From JAOUGY01 sp963785075 (GTDB taxonomy: Bacteria; Actinomycetota; Acidimicrobiia; Spongiisociales; ZC4RG35), in contig CAWATW010000004.1 in assembly GCA_963785075.1 (NCBI GenBank), positions 372,001-436,000 of the forward strand: a stretch of DNA of 64,000 bases, read 5' to 3'. The notes beneath the pieces were generated by a model that had not been told where the DNA came from, did no database searches, and saw only the letters and a program-made list of their open reading frames with translations. Every line of letters starts with the position of its first letter. Within the stretch, counting starts at the first letter, position 1. Shown here in pieces: positions 1 to 7,974 of this stretch. The position numbers and the translations under genes were made by a program.

Positions 1-430
1 GGACTTCCAGGGTCGACGGATCACCCGTGAGCGCCGCGAACGAACCACGCAGTGACCACGACCCTGAGTCCGGATCCGGCAGACTCTGCACCGGGTGAAA
101 CGATCCGATGCCCAGGTCCGTGGATCGAAGCGGCGAGAGAGCTTCGACCGTTGTGAAACCGCTGAGATGACAAACGTGCCGCACCGACTCGATCCTGCCG
201 ACGAGCTCTTGGCCAACCGACTCGATTGCGTCGTCACGGACCGCCACGAGAACCAGATCTGCGGATGGGAGCGGCCCGCTCACCAGCGGAATCTCGCCGA
301 GTGGCGCCGGAACGAAGCCCGAGGGGCCGACGACGATTCCGACGAGTTCGTGTCCCGCTCGCTGTGCGGCGAGGGCGAGTGACCCTCCAGCCCGCCCGGG
401 CCCGACTACCACTATCCGCAGCGCTCTCAT
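1..430 (-). CDS. Rossmann-fold / DUF2520 protein (partial, C-terminus outside window)
   Basis: The first 143 codons of a minus-strand gene that runs off the left edge. Translation from the ATG at 430 gives a strong N-terminal nucleotide-binding fold: MRALRIVVVGPGRAGGSLAL carries the GxGxxG-type loop (GPGRAG). Further on are HLSGF near residue 100 and GSFHPVQSLP near residue 120, which are the hallmarks of the Rossmann-like plus DUF2520 family (ProC/F420-oxidoreductase-like fold, often beside panC in actinobacteria). The exact substrate is not known for the family. It is divergent from the SDR gene that follows, with about 45 bp between the start codons. The C-terminal DUF2520 domain is not in view. 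Confidence 0.75.
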   Translation of the reverse strand, partial: MRALRIVVVGPGRAGGSLALAAQRAGHELVGIVVGPSGFVPAPLGEIPLVSGPLPSADLVLVAVRDDAIESVGQELVGRIESVRHVCHLSGFTTVEALSPLRSTDLGIGSFHPVQSLPDPDSGSWSLRGSFAALTGDPSTLEV

Positions 431-474
431 ATCTTCGCACGAGCGTAGTGAGCGCAATGCAACCGGAGGTAGTC

Positions 475-1149
475 GTGGACATCGAGGGCAGGAGCTTCCT
501 CATCGCGGGCGCATCAGGCGGGCTCGGTGGCGCCATTGCAACCGAGCTCGAGGGGCGAGGCGCCCACCTCGTGCTCACCGGTCGCGATCGAGAACGGCTG
601 GCAACGGTCCCGGTCGAGGCAGAACGGTTCACCATCGATCTACGGCTCCCGGAAGCGGCCGCTCAGGCCGTCGGACGGGCACATGCCGTCCACGGGCGCC
701 TCGATGGCGTGATCAATGCGGCGGGAGTCGTCGCCTTCGGGTGGTCCGCCGCCACCGACCCGGACACCGTCGAGGAGCTCTTCCTCACGAACACGTTCCT
801 CCCGATCTTCCTGTTCGACGCTGCCGCGAGCGCGATGTCGGGGGGCGGGGTGCTCGTGAACCTCAGCGGCGTCGTCGCAGAGCGTCCGACGGCCGGCATG
901 GCCGCCTATTCCGCATCGAAGGCGGCGATCGCCGCCCACCTGGTGGCACTGCGCAAGGAACTCAGACGACGGAACATCGCCGTCGTCGATGCCCGTCCCG
1001 GGCACACCGAAACCGACTTGTCACGCCACCCGATCGCCGGGTCCGCTCCCCGACTGGGCGACGGCATCGACCCGGCCGCGGTGGCGCGTCGTATCGCCGA
1101 TGCCATCGTGGCCGACGAGGAAGACCTGGGTCCAGACGCCTTCGGGTGA
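475..1149 (+). CDS. Short-chain dehydrogenase/reductase (SDR)
   Basis: A classical SDR of 224 residues. The N-terminal cofactor loop GASGGLGGAIA (TGxxxGxG type), the NAAG motif, the catalytic Ser in NLSGV and the YSASK active-site Tyr/Lys are all visible. The reaction is presumably NAD(P)H-dependent oxidation or reduction of an unknown small alcohol or ketone. I chose the GTG at 475 because GGAGGT lies 5 bp upstream; the ATG at 457 is in frame but would put this ribosome site inside the gene. The open frame extends back to 226, but that part is compositionally unlike the family and overlaps the divergent DUF2520 gene. It converges on the small basic-protein gene downstream. Confidence 0.85.
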   Translation: MDIEGRSFLIAGASGGLGGAIATELEGRGAHLVLTGRDRERLATVPVEAERFTIDLRLPEAAAQAVGRAHAVHGRLDGVINAAGVVAFGWSAATDPDTVEELFLTNTFLPIFLFDAAASAMSGGGVLVNLSGVVAERPTAGMAAYSASKAAIAAHLVALRKELRRRNIAVVDARPGHTETDLSRHPIAGSAPRLGDGIDPAAVARRIADAIVADEEDLGPDAFG

Positions 1150-1169
1150 ACGGCGCCGTCAACCGGCCG

Positions 1170-1499
1170 TCACCACTCCTCCACGGGCTCCTGCTGCTCC
1201 AGCCACTGCGCATCCATGCGCGCACGCATGTCGCGGTAGGAGTCGCGTCGCTTCCAGAACTTCGTCTTCCACACCTTGAACCGACGGCTCTGCACGGGCA
1301 CCTGTTCGAGCGGTTCGTGTTCGTGCGTCCGCTTCACCTGCGGCAATGGGTCGAGCTCATCGGGATCCGCAAGAGTATGCAACATCTGGTTTGCGGTGTG
1401 GCGAGCACGACGGTGCTCGAGCCTGCGCTCTTCACGGCTGGGACGGACGTCGTCGTAGCCGCGGTTGACGGTGCGGTTTTCACGGGATCGGCGGGCCAT
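1170..1499 (-). CDS. Small charged hypothetical protein
   Basis: A 109-residue protein very rich in Arg, Lys, Glu and Gln, with no membrane segment and no domain I recognise. The start is the ATG at 1499, which has AGGAG about 5 bp upstream on its strand; the frame remains open further upstream, but without a ribosome site. The N-terminus (MARRSRENRTVNRGYDDV) and the KVWKTKFWKRRDSY segment suggest a nucleic-acid-binding or ribosome-associated protein, but this is only composition. It ends 20 bp from the convergent SDR gene. Confidence 0.55.
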   Translation of the reverse strand: MARRSRENRTVNRGYDDVRPSREERRLEHRRARHTANQMLHTLADPDELDPLPQVKRTHEHEPLEQVPVQSRRFKVWKTKFWKRRDSYRDMRARMDAQWLEQQEPVEEW

Positions 1500-1620
1500 G
1501 GACACTCCTGGGATCGACGTTGGTGGACCTGGTCGACGGTCACTCGATCGGAGGAGCTCGCTCCATCTCTGACAACGTACCACCTCCGGTCACCGTATGA
1601 AGGGTCCATCGTCACCGACT

Positions 1621-1686
1621 ACCCCCGGACGGGTTTTCGCGCACAAAAGGTGCGCTATTCACGCATTTCGTGCGCGAAAACACGAT
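1621..1686. repeat. Palindromic repeat element, copy 1 (degenerate)
   Basis: A ~60-bp sequence nearly identical to 3089-3148. It holds the left arm GACGGGTTTTCGCGCACAAA and, after a short inner GTGCG...CGCA stem, a right arm that differs from a perfect complement by a few bases. It lies just upstream of the PadR operator. The second, perfect copy lies just beyond the end of the PadR/HAAS operon in the same orientation. Function unknown: it could be a MITE-like element, a recombination scar or a structured RNA/terminator. Confidence 0.75.
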
Positions 1687-1701
1687 CCCGTCTCCTGCTG
1701 A

Positions 1702-1745
1702 TACCGTGGTACTACGTAGTACGTATTACACTCCAGACCACGGTA
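1702..1745 (+). promoter_or_regulatory. Probable PadR operator/promoter region
   Basis: A perfect 14-bp palindrome GTACTACGTAGTAC at 1709-1722 lies inside a wider inverted repeat, TACCGTGGT at 1702-1710 and ACCACGGTA at 1737-1745. PadR-family regulators bind such dyads and repress their own operons. The PadR start codon is 19 bp downstream. That the site is bound by this PadR is inference from position. Confidence 0.65.
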
Positions 1746-1763
1746 GACAACCCGGGAGGAGAG

Positions 1764-2087
1764 ATGGATACGACCCAGGTACTCAAAGGGGTGCTGGACA
1801 CCGCCGTGCTTGCAGTTCTGGCGAAGGCGAGCACATATGGCTACGACCTCGTCCGCCAGCTGCGTGAAGCGGGGCTCGAGGATGTTGGGGATGCATCCGT
1901 CTACGGGACGCTGCGACGACTCTTCTCAGGTGGCTACCTGACGTCCGAGATCGTTCCCTCGGACGAGGGGCCTGCCCGCAAGTACTACGGCATCAACGCC
2001 GCCGGCCGCGACCTGCTCGCTCGCTCGACCAAGACGTGGAACCACCTGTCGAGTGTGATGAACGATCTGTTGGAGGAAGTCGCATGA
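1764..2087 (+). CDS. PadR family transcriptional regulator
   Basis: A 107-residue PadR-like winged-helix repressor. The family pattern is clear: VLKGVLDTAVLAVLAKAS, then YGYDLVRQL, then SVYGTLRRLFSGGYL and RKYYGINAAGRDLL, which is the short type-2 form lacking a long C-terminal helix domain. The ATG at 1764 has GGGAGGAGAG upstream; the open frame reaches back to 741 but that part overlaps other genes. The stop overlaps the start of the next gene (ATGA), so the two are translated together. PadR paired with a HAAS-domain membrane protein is a known arrangement in which PadR senses and controls the membrane partner. Confidence 0.9.
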   Translation: MDTTQVLKGVLDTAVLAVLAKASTYGYDLVRQLREAGLEDVGDASVYGTLRRLFSGGYLTSEIVPSDEGPARKYYGINAAGRDLLARSTKTWNHLSSVMNDLLEEVA

Positions 2088-3089
2088 GCACTACCACTCT
2101 CTTCCCCGCCGCCGTCGCATTCCTCGATCAGGTTCGCGAGCTGCTCGGCGACCTCACCGACGAGGACCGCGAGGAGGTGATCCAGGACCTCGAGGCGCAC
2201 CTTGAGGATCTCGGCGTCACCAGCATCGAGCAGTCACTCGGCACCGCGGAGGCCTTCGTCGACGAGTTCCGCGCCAGCGCTGGGTTGTCCGCCGACAGCA
2301 CCAAGCCTCGGGGAAGGGTGTCGACGCTCGTCGATGGGGTCGTAGATCGATGGATGGCAAGCTGGGAGCATCCTGTGATTGCGCAGCTGAACAAATTGAC
2401 CGAGCCATTGAGGCCGGCATGGCCCTGGATCAGGGCGTGGCTCGCGCTGATGCTCGTCGCCTTCGGCACAGCGTGGGACGGAGTCGTGTTCCGGCGATTC
2501 CCCATTCCGAGTGTGAATGGGAGCGCGGTGACCGGTCTCGCGGCACTGGCGCTGGTCACCTGGATCTCGGTCACCGCCCAGCGCCGAGGACACCGGACTC
2601 GTCGCTTGACCGGCGGCATCCTCAATCTCGCCGCTGCGATCGCAATCCTGATCGGGGTGTTCGCACCATATGCCTTGATGACGTCGTGGGCGGCAAACAG
2701 CTACCAGCATCAGGACACCGTTACCGCCTACGGAGGACTGGTCGGACCGTACGGCGACATCTCGAACATCCACGCATACGACCGTGACGGAAACCCGGTG
2801 GAAGTGTTGCTCTACGACCAGGACGGCAACCCGCTGAGCAGTGTCCCAGGACGTGTACTTCATCGACGTCGGACAGATGGGCGACTCGTGGGGCGCCGTC
2901 AGATTCGGCACCGACGCCTACGGCCAGCCGATCACCAACCTCTTTCCGCTCGAACGATTGGGCGAGATCTGGACCAACGGGACGGTGAGCTACGACGAGT
3001 TGCCTCCTCCGCGCGTCGCCCTGCCAGATCTCGGGGTACAAAGGGCCAATACGGTTCCGTCGACGATCGTCATCCCACCCGTCGACTGA
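2084..3089 (+). CDS. HAAS/DUF1700-type membrane protein, reading frame interrupted
   Basis: The N-terminal ~65 residues form a HAAS-like domain (LTDEDREEVIQDLEAHLEDL), followed by three likely membrane helices (about residues 120-205) and an extracytoplasmic tail. Around 2838-2845 the coding frame shifts by one base: the first frame reads up to YDQDGNPLSS, and the sensible continuation SQDVYFIDVGQMGDSWG is in the next frame and ends at 3089. Read without the shift, the frame ends at 3208 with a basic, implausible tail running through the palindromic repeat. It is either a recently broken gene or a 1-bp sequence error. The ATG at 2084 overlaps the PadR stop. Function is unknown beyond the PadR-HAAS partnership. 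Confidence 0.7.
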
Positions 3090-3155
3090 CCCCCGGACGG
3101 GTTTTCGCGCACAAAAGGTGCGCTATTCACGCACTTTGTGCGCGAAAACCCGTCT
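3089..3155. repeat. Palindromic repeat element, copy 2 (perfect hairpin)
   Basis: A perfect 20-bp inverted repeat: left arm 3096-3115, right arm 3135-3154, with a 19-bp middle that itself pairs (GTGCG...CGCAC). It sits between the end of the HAAS gene and the convergent folK fusion gene, so it could serve as a two-way terminator, though it has no U-tract. The same element in the same orientation lies at 1621, on the other side of the PadR cassette. Confidence 0.8.
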
Positions 3156-3160
3156 CTGGG

Positions 3161-4114
3161 TCACCAGATGACGGGGATGAATCGGCGCGGGACACGGACC
3201 CGGTATGACGAGTACTCGGGATGGGCGAGCGTGAGGGCACGTTCCTCCATGCCCGACTTGTAGCGGAACAGCACAGCCAGCGCGATCAGCGGCACCAGCG
3301 CCCACGACGACGACAAGGTGATCGAGGCACCGACACCTCCGAGCAGGAGTCCGCCGTAGATGGGATGTCGCACCATCCCGAACACGCCACGCTGCACGAG
3401 GTTGGCGCCGGGACGGGGATCCGGCAGTGCCGAAAGGTCCTTTCCCAGAGCCAGCAGGGCGCCGACCGCGAGGAATCCGCCGAGCGCAGCCACAGCCACG
3501 CCCAACGTGAGCCGCCATGCCACCGGCTCGAGGTCGCCCGTGAACACCGCAATGGAGGCAAAGACGAGAAACAGGACGAACTGCAGACCCACGAGAACAT
3601 GACCGAGCGTTCCAAGCCGGGGCTGATCGACAACCCAATGACCGGCCCAGCGGAACACCCCGCCCGGCGGTACCGCGGCCAGCGCTGCGGCCGCCGACAG
3701 ACCGGACGAGACCATCACGTCGGGTGCGATCTCGGCAACCGGTTCGAGCACGAAGCGGCGCTCGATCGCCCTGGGGTGCGGCACTACGAGCGCGGGCTCC
3801 TCGATGACCTCGTCGCCATGGCAGATCAAGTCGATGTCCAGCGTTCGCGGTCCCCACTGGATGTCCCGTACACGCCCGGCCTCTCGTTCGATCGCCAATA
3901 CCGCATCGAGAAGACGACGCGCCGACAGTTCCGTATCGATCAAGACGGCAGCATTCAGGAAACGGCCTTGGACAGGGCCACCCACCGGGTCGGTCTCGTA
4001 GAGCGACGACACCGCGACGACCGAACCGAGTTCGCCGATGCGCAACACCGCGGTCCGCATGTGCTCGAGGCGATCTCCGATGTTCGAGCCCAGCGCCAGG
4101 ATCGACCTCGTCAT
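3161..4114 (-). CDS. folK: FolK (HPPK) fused to an ICMT-like membrane methyltransferase domain
   Basis: Residues 1-165 are 6-hydroxymethyl-7,8-dihydropterin pyrophosphokinase, which transfers pyrophosphate from ATP in folate synthesis: ALGSNIGDR, ETDPVGGPVQGRFLNAAV and WGPRTLDIDLI are diagnostic. Residues ~175-317 are a membrane domain with several hydrophobic helices and the signature GVFGMVRHPIYGGLLL followed by EERAL...PEYSSYR, as in isoprenylcysteine carboxyl methyltransferase/phospholipid methyltransferase-like proteins. FolK proteins usually end near residue 165, so this is an in-frame fusion without an internal stop. The ATG at 4114 overlaps the folB stop. It is the last gene of the folP-folB-folK run. 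What the membrane domain methylates is unknown. Confidence 0.85.
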   Translation of the reverse strand: MTRSILALGSNIGDRLEHMRTAVLRIGELGSVVAVSSLYETDPVGGPVQGRFLNAAVLIDTELSARRLLDAVLAIEREAGRVRDIQWGPRTLDIDLICHGDEVIEEPALVVPHPRAIERRFVLEPVAEIAPDVMVSSGLSAAAALAAVPPGGVFRWAGHWVVDQPRLGTLGHVLVGLQFVLFLVFASIAVFTGDLEPVAWRLTLGVAVAALGGFLAVGALLALGKDLSALPDPRPGANLVQRGVFGMVRHPIYGGLLLGGVGASITLSSSWALVPLIALAVLFRYKSGMEERALTLAHPEYSSYRVRVPRRFIPVIW

Positions 4115-4473
4115 CGGGAACGACTGATCTGGACGGCCACGTCCCTGAACGGCATCCCGATCGGCGCTCGCGGCTTGTGAACAGCCACGTCGACCGATCG
4201 ACAGAGACGGAATTCGTCCAGCACCGTCTCGGCGACGCGCTCGGCAACCCGTTCGATGAGCTGCCACCGCTCGCCGCCAACCACCGCGTGCACGCGATGG
4301 GTCAGATCGGCATAGTCGACGGTGGCCGTCAGATCATCGGTGCGCCCAGCCTCGCCCAGATCCAGGTGAAGGGTCAGATCGACCACGAAGGGCTGCGGGA
4401 ATTCGGCCTCGTGCGGGCTGCAGCCGTGTGTTCCGTACACCTCGATGCCAAAGACAGAAAGCGAGTCGCTCAC
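4111..4473 (-). CDS. folB: Dihydroneopterin aldolase
   Basis: A 120-residue FolB, which cleaves 7,8-dihydroneopterin to 6-hydroxymethyl-dihydropterin and glycolaldehyde. Family features are the FGIEVYGTHGCSPHEAEFPQ opening (YGxHGxxxxE), the mid-protein TATVDYADL, and the C-terminal VAVHKPRAPI with the catalytic Lys. The length is normal. It overlaps the preceding phosphatase-like gene and the following folK by 4 bp each, so translation is coupled. Confidence 0.95.
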   Translation of the reverse strand: MSDSLSVFGIEVYGTHGCSPHEAEFPQPFVVDLTLHLDLGEAGRTDDLTATVDYADLTHRVHAVVGGERWQLIERVAERVAETVLDEFRLCRSVDVAVHKPRAPIGMPFRDVAVQISRSR

Positions 4474-4955
4474 GAGTCGCCCACGGGGCCGGGTATGAGC
4501 GCCCGTCCCTCCGGGCCGAGCGGACGCCCGAGGATCTCCTGGATGATGGCTGCTGCCAGGATTCGATCGTCCAGCAGGCCGGAGACGATCAGATACCCAC
4601 CGAGCAGGCCGGCCAGGACGTCGTCGATGACCTCACGATGAACCAGGACGCGGGCGTGAGGATCGGACAGCGCCTCGTCCAGAGCTGCGTAGAGCTTGGC
4701 CGGGAAGGACTTGTCCATGTCTGTCATCGGCACCGAGATCGTCCGGATGCCGGCCGCAGCGTACGCTCCGACGTTCTGATTACCGGGCAGCAGGTTCACG
4801 ACACAGGTGATCCTGGCCTCCGATACGAGCCAGGTGATCTCCTCCTCGCGCCTCACACGCCGATGCTGGAAACCATTACCCCCGATACGTTCCGACACGG
4901 CGAGCCGGTCGGAGATGATCCAAGTGAATCCTCTGGGTTTGAGTCCGGTGATCAT
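4470..4955 (-). CDS. Dual-specificity-phosphatase-like protein, catalytic Cys missing
   Basis: A 161-residue protein whose layout (WIISDRLAVSERIGG, EEEITWLVSEARITCVVNLL, GIRTISVPMTDMDKSF, HARVLVHREVIDDVLAG) resembles small dual-specificity/tyrosine phosphatases. In active members the P-loop reads HCxxGxxRS; here the corresponding segment is VHREVIDDVLAG, with Arg in place of Cys and no loop Arg, so it should not dephosphorylate. It is embedded between folP and folB with 4-bp overlaps on both sides, which implies coordinated expression. Domain assignment is by eye and moderately certain. A binding or scaffolding role in folate synthesis is inference. Confidence 0.55.
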   Translation of the reverse strand: MITGLKPRGFTWIISDRLAVSERIGGNGFQHRRVRREEEITWLVSEARITCVVNLLPGNQNVGAYAAAGIRTISVPMTDMDKSFPAKLYAALDEALSDPHARVLVHREVIDDVLAGLLGGYLIVSGLLDDRILAAAIIQEILGRPLGPEGRALIPGPVGDS

Positions 4956-5824
4956 GTACTGCTGTCTGGGGAGTTTGCGCGAGCGTCAACGATAGCCCGG
5001 GCGAGCAGCGCGGCATGGCGTGACGCCAAGGGATCATGAACTCTCACTGCGGCCGCCCCCCGTTCGATTGCGAGCGCGGTGGTGACCGCAGTGGCGCCGT
5101 CTCTCATGCGAGGATCCGGAAGATCCAACAGGGTTCCGAGGAAGCTCTTTCGAGACGTTCCGACCATCACCGGCCATCCCAGGGCCGTGATCTCCTCGAG
5201 GCGCGCCAGGAGTGCCAGGTTGTGTGCCGTGGTCTTGCCGAACCCGATGCCAGGGTCGAGGCAGATGCGATCAGAGCTCATGCCCTCTGCCAAACACAGC
5301 TCCGCCTGAGCTTCGAGGTACGACACCACCTCTCCAACCACATCGTCGTACTCGGGAGCTTCCTGCATGGTGCGGGGAAGGCCGCGCATGTGCATGACCA
5401 CCACCCCCGCCCCCCGATCGATCGCCACTCGACGCATCTCGGGGTCGCGGAGCCCGCTGACGTCATTGATGATTTCGGCGCCCGCTTCGAGGGCGGCCGC
5501 CGCCACCTCTGCCTTCATCGTGTCGATCGAAACGATCGCGCCGGTTGATGCCAGTTCCTCGACGAGGGGAATCACACGACCGAGTTCGACATCGACGCTC
5601 ACAGATTCGGCGCCGGGTCTCGTCGACTCGCCCCCGATGTCGACGATGTCAGCGCCGGCGGCCACCAACGCACGGCCGAACGGGATCGCCTCCGCCGGAT
5701 CGACGTGATCCCCCCCATCGGAAAAGCTGTCGGGCGTGACGTTGAGGATCCCCATGATCACGGGGCTCGACAGATCCAATGTGCGCGACCTGAGCCGCCA
5801 CGCCCGGTCCGTTGCGTCGACCAT
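4952..5824 (-). CDS. folP: Dihydropteroate synthase
   Basis: A 290-residue TIM-barrel enzyme that joins p-aminobenzoate to hydroxymethyl-dihydropterin diphosphate. MGILNVTPDSFSDGG, the pterin-binding DIGGESTRPGA, SIDTMKAEVAAAAL and DPGIGFGKTTAHNLALL are textbook. The ATG at 5824 lies 14 bp after the ftsH stop; the open frame extends 46 codons upstream into the end of ftsH without family resemblance. It heads the folate cluster and probably shares the ftsH transcript. Confidence 0.95.
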   Translation of the reverse strand: MVDATDRAWRLRSRTLDLSSPVIMGILNVTPDSFSDGGDHVDPAEAIPFGRALVAAGADIVDIGGESTRPGAESVSVDVELGRVIPLVEELASTGAIVSIDTMKAEVAAAALEAGAEIINDVSGLRDPEMRRVAIDRGAGVVVMHMRGLPRTMQEAPEYDDVVGEVVSYLEAQAELCLAEGMSSDRICLDPGIGFGKTTAHNLALLARLEEITALGWPVMVGTSRKSFLGTLLDLPDPRMRDGATAVTTALAIERGAAAVRVHDPLASRHAALLARAIVDARANSPDSST

Positions 5825-5837
5825 GCGGGCTGCCCGG

Positions 5838-7766
5838 TCAGTGGGTCGAGCGTGTGGGCTCGGTCTGTTGGGCGGCTGCGATCCCGCCGTTCGACGGGGC
5901 CGACGCCGATGGACGGCGAATCCGCAGCTCGCCACCGGCTGCATGCTCCCACTTGGGGACATCGTGGAAGACGCTGGCGACCTCGTCTCGATCGAGGGTC
6001 TCCCGCTCGATCAACTCCACCGACAGCCGATGGAGAGCGTCGAGGTGGGACGAAATGATCTCGCGCGCCTCGTCGTGCGCAGCGCTGATGAGCGCACGCA
6101 CTTCTTCGTCGATCCAGGCCGCCACCTCGTCGGAATAGTCGGCTTGACGGGTGTAGTCACGTCCCAGGAAGACCTCGCCGCTGGCATGGCCGTATTTCAT
6201 CGGACCGAGCCGATCGCTCATTCCGAACTCCATCACCATGCGCCGGGCCAGGGCGGTCGCCTTCTCGATGTCGTTGGAGGCGCCGGTCGAGGGGTCCCCG
6301 AACACGATCTCCTCGGCGGTACGGCCACCAAGGGCGTAGGCCAGCTCGTCCACCATCTCGCTCCGGCGCTTGTAGTACCGGTCCTCGGTGGGCAGCGCCA
6401 GCGTGTATCCGCCGGCGCGGCCCCGCGGGATGATGGTCACCTTGTGGATCGGGTCGAGGTGCGGCAATGCGAAGCCCACCAGCGCATGTCCACCCTCGTG
6501 ATACGCGGTGAGCTTCTTCTCGTCCTCGGACATCACTCGCGTCTTGCGCTCTGGTCCGGCCATCACCCGGTCGATGGCCTCTTCCAGCTCGTCCATGCCG
6601 ATCTTCGTCTTCCGCCGACGCGCCGTGAGCAGCGCGGCCTCGTTGATGAGGTTGGCGAGATCGGCGCCGGTGAAACCGGGCGTGCGGCGAGCCAGCACTG
6701 CGAGCTCGACGTCGGTGTCGAATGGCTTGCCACGAGCGTGCACACCGAGGATGCCTTCACGGCCTCTGATGTCAGGGGCGTCGATGATGATCTGCCGGTC
6801 GAAACGTCCGGGCCGGAGCAGGGCCGGATCGAGGATGTCGGGCCGGTTCGTGGCAGCCATGACGATCACACCCGTGTTGCCTTCGAACCCGTCCAGCTCG
6901 ACCAAGAGCTGGTTCAGCGTCTGTTCACGCTCGTCGTGTCCGCCGCCGAGACCGGCTCCACGATGCCGGCCGACAGCGTCGATCTCGTCGATGAACACGA
7001 TCGCCGGTGCGTTCTGCTTGGCCTGATCGAAGAGGTCGCGAACGCGGCTGGCGCCGACACCCACGAACATCTCGACGAAGTCCGATCCGGAGATCGACAG
7101 GAACGGAACGCCTGCCTCTCCTGCGATGGCGCGGGCCAAGAGGGTTTTTCCGGTACCGGGCGGTCCGAACAGGAGCACACCTTTGGGGATCTTGGCTCCC
7201 AGGGCCCGGTACTTGTCGGGGTGGGACAGGAAGTCTTTGATCTCTTCGAGTTCTTCGATGGCCTCGTCGATGCCGGCCACGTCCTTGAAGGTGACTTTGG
7301 GCTGGTCCTTGCTGATGGTCTTCGCCTTGGCCTTCCCGAATTGCATGACTCGGTTTCCCGATCCCTGCATCTGCATGAAGATGAAGACCATGAATCCGAT
7401 CAGGAAGAGCCACGGGAGGAACCCGATCAGGATCTCGAAGAAGCTCGGCGGTTCGACGTCGTCTTCGACCTCCACACCGGCTGCGAGCACCTTGGCGGTG
7501 ATGTCTCCCTCGTACTGCTCGGGATACTTCACCACGAAGTCGTACGCATCCTCGGCCGCACTGGAGTCGACGAAGCGGCCGCGGATCCGGTCGCTCCGCT
7601 CGAGGATGACCACCTCTGCGATCTCGCCGGCCTCGAGCCGGTTCTCGAAGTCGGAGAGGACGATTTCGGTCGGCGCCGAGATCTGGTCGAACCACTGCTG
7701 GGCTACGACTGCGAGTACGGCGAAGACCAAGCCGTAGATGAGCAGCGTACGGAAGGTGCGGTTCAA
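5838..7766 (-). CDS. ftsH: ATP-dependent zinc metalloprotease FtsH (paralog 1)
   Basis: A 642-residue membrane AAA+ protease that degrades membrane and regulatory proteins. Two membrane segments (about 7-24 and 109-133) enclose an extracytoplasmic domain. The AAA module has Walker A GPPGTGKT at 201-208, Walker B FIDEID near 258-263 and the second region of homology; the M41 protease has HEGGH at 423-427 (consensus HEAGH, still HExxH). A full-length actinobacterial FtsH sits at this place upstream of the folate genes in many relatives. A second, diverged FtsH is encoded at 38868-40892. Confidence 0.97.
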   Translation of the reverse strand: MNRTFRTLLIYGLVFAVLAVVAQQWFDQISAPTEIVLSDFENRLEAGEIAEVVILERSDRIRGRFVDSSAAEDAYDFVVKYPEQYEGDITAKVLAAGVEVEDDVEPPSFFEILIGFLPWLFLIGFMVFIFMQMQGSGNRVMQFGKAKAKTISKDQPKVTFKDVAGIDEAIEELEEIKDFLSHPDKYRALGAKIPKGVLLFGPPGTGKTLLARAIAGEAGVPFLSISGSDFVEMFVGVGASRVRDLFDQAKQNAPAIVFIDEIDAVGRHRGAGLGGGHDEREQTLNQLLVELDGFEGNTGVIVMAATNRPDILDPALLRPGRFDRQIIIDAPDIRGREGILGVHARGKPFDTDVELAVLARRTPGFTGADLANLINEAALLTARRRKTKIGMDELEEAIDRVMAGPERKTRVMSEDEKKLTAYHEGGHALVGFALPHLDPIHKVTIIPRGRAGGYTLALPTEDRYYKRRSEMVDELAYALGGRTAEEIVFGDPSTGASNDIEKATALARRMVMEFGMSDRLGPMKYGHASGEVFLGRDYTRQADYSDEVAAWIDEEVRALISAAHDEAREIISSHLDALHRLSVELIERETLDRDEVASVFHDVPKWEHAAGGELRIRRPSASAPSNGGIAAAQQTEPTRSTH

Positions 7767-7974
7767 GGTCGGCCTCTGGTCGGTTGAGTCATGGGGTTGT
7801 CAGCGAGGAACGGCGGGACTTCACACGGAGTCGGAGACGCTCACGGTCGCACCGCTCACGCGGCGAGTGGCAGGCGACACCGAGCACCGGCCGTTCCTCC
7901 GAGACCACATGGTACGGGACGATCCCGTCTAAGGGAACCTGAAGCGGTCGACAACCGGATCGCGACGTGCTGAC

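Noticed and set aside
226..474. N-terminal extension of the first SDR gene
   Set aside because: Overlaps the divergent DUF2520 gene and lies upstream of a strong ribosome site for the GTG at 475.
741..1763. Long N-terminal extension of the PadR frame
   Set aside because: Covers the SDR and a minus-strand gene; the true start has GGGAGGAGAG and follows an operator.
5736..7787. 683-codon plus-strand open frame
   Set aside because: Exactly antisense to ftsH; its composition is the mirror of ftsH codons and no domain is seen.
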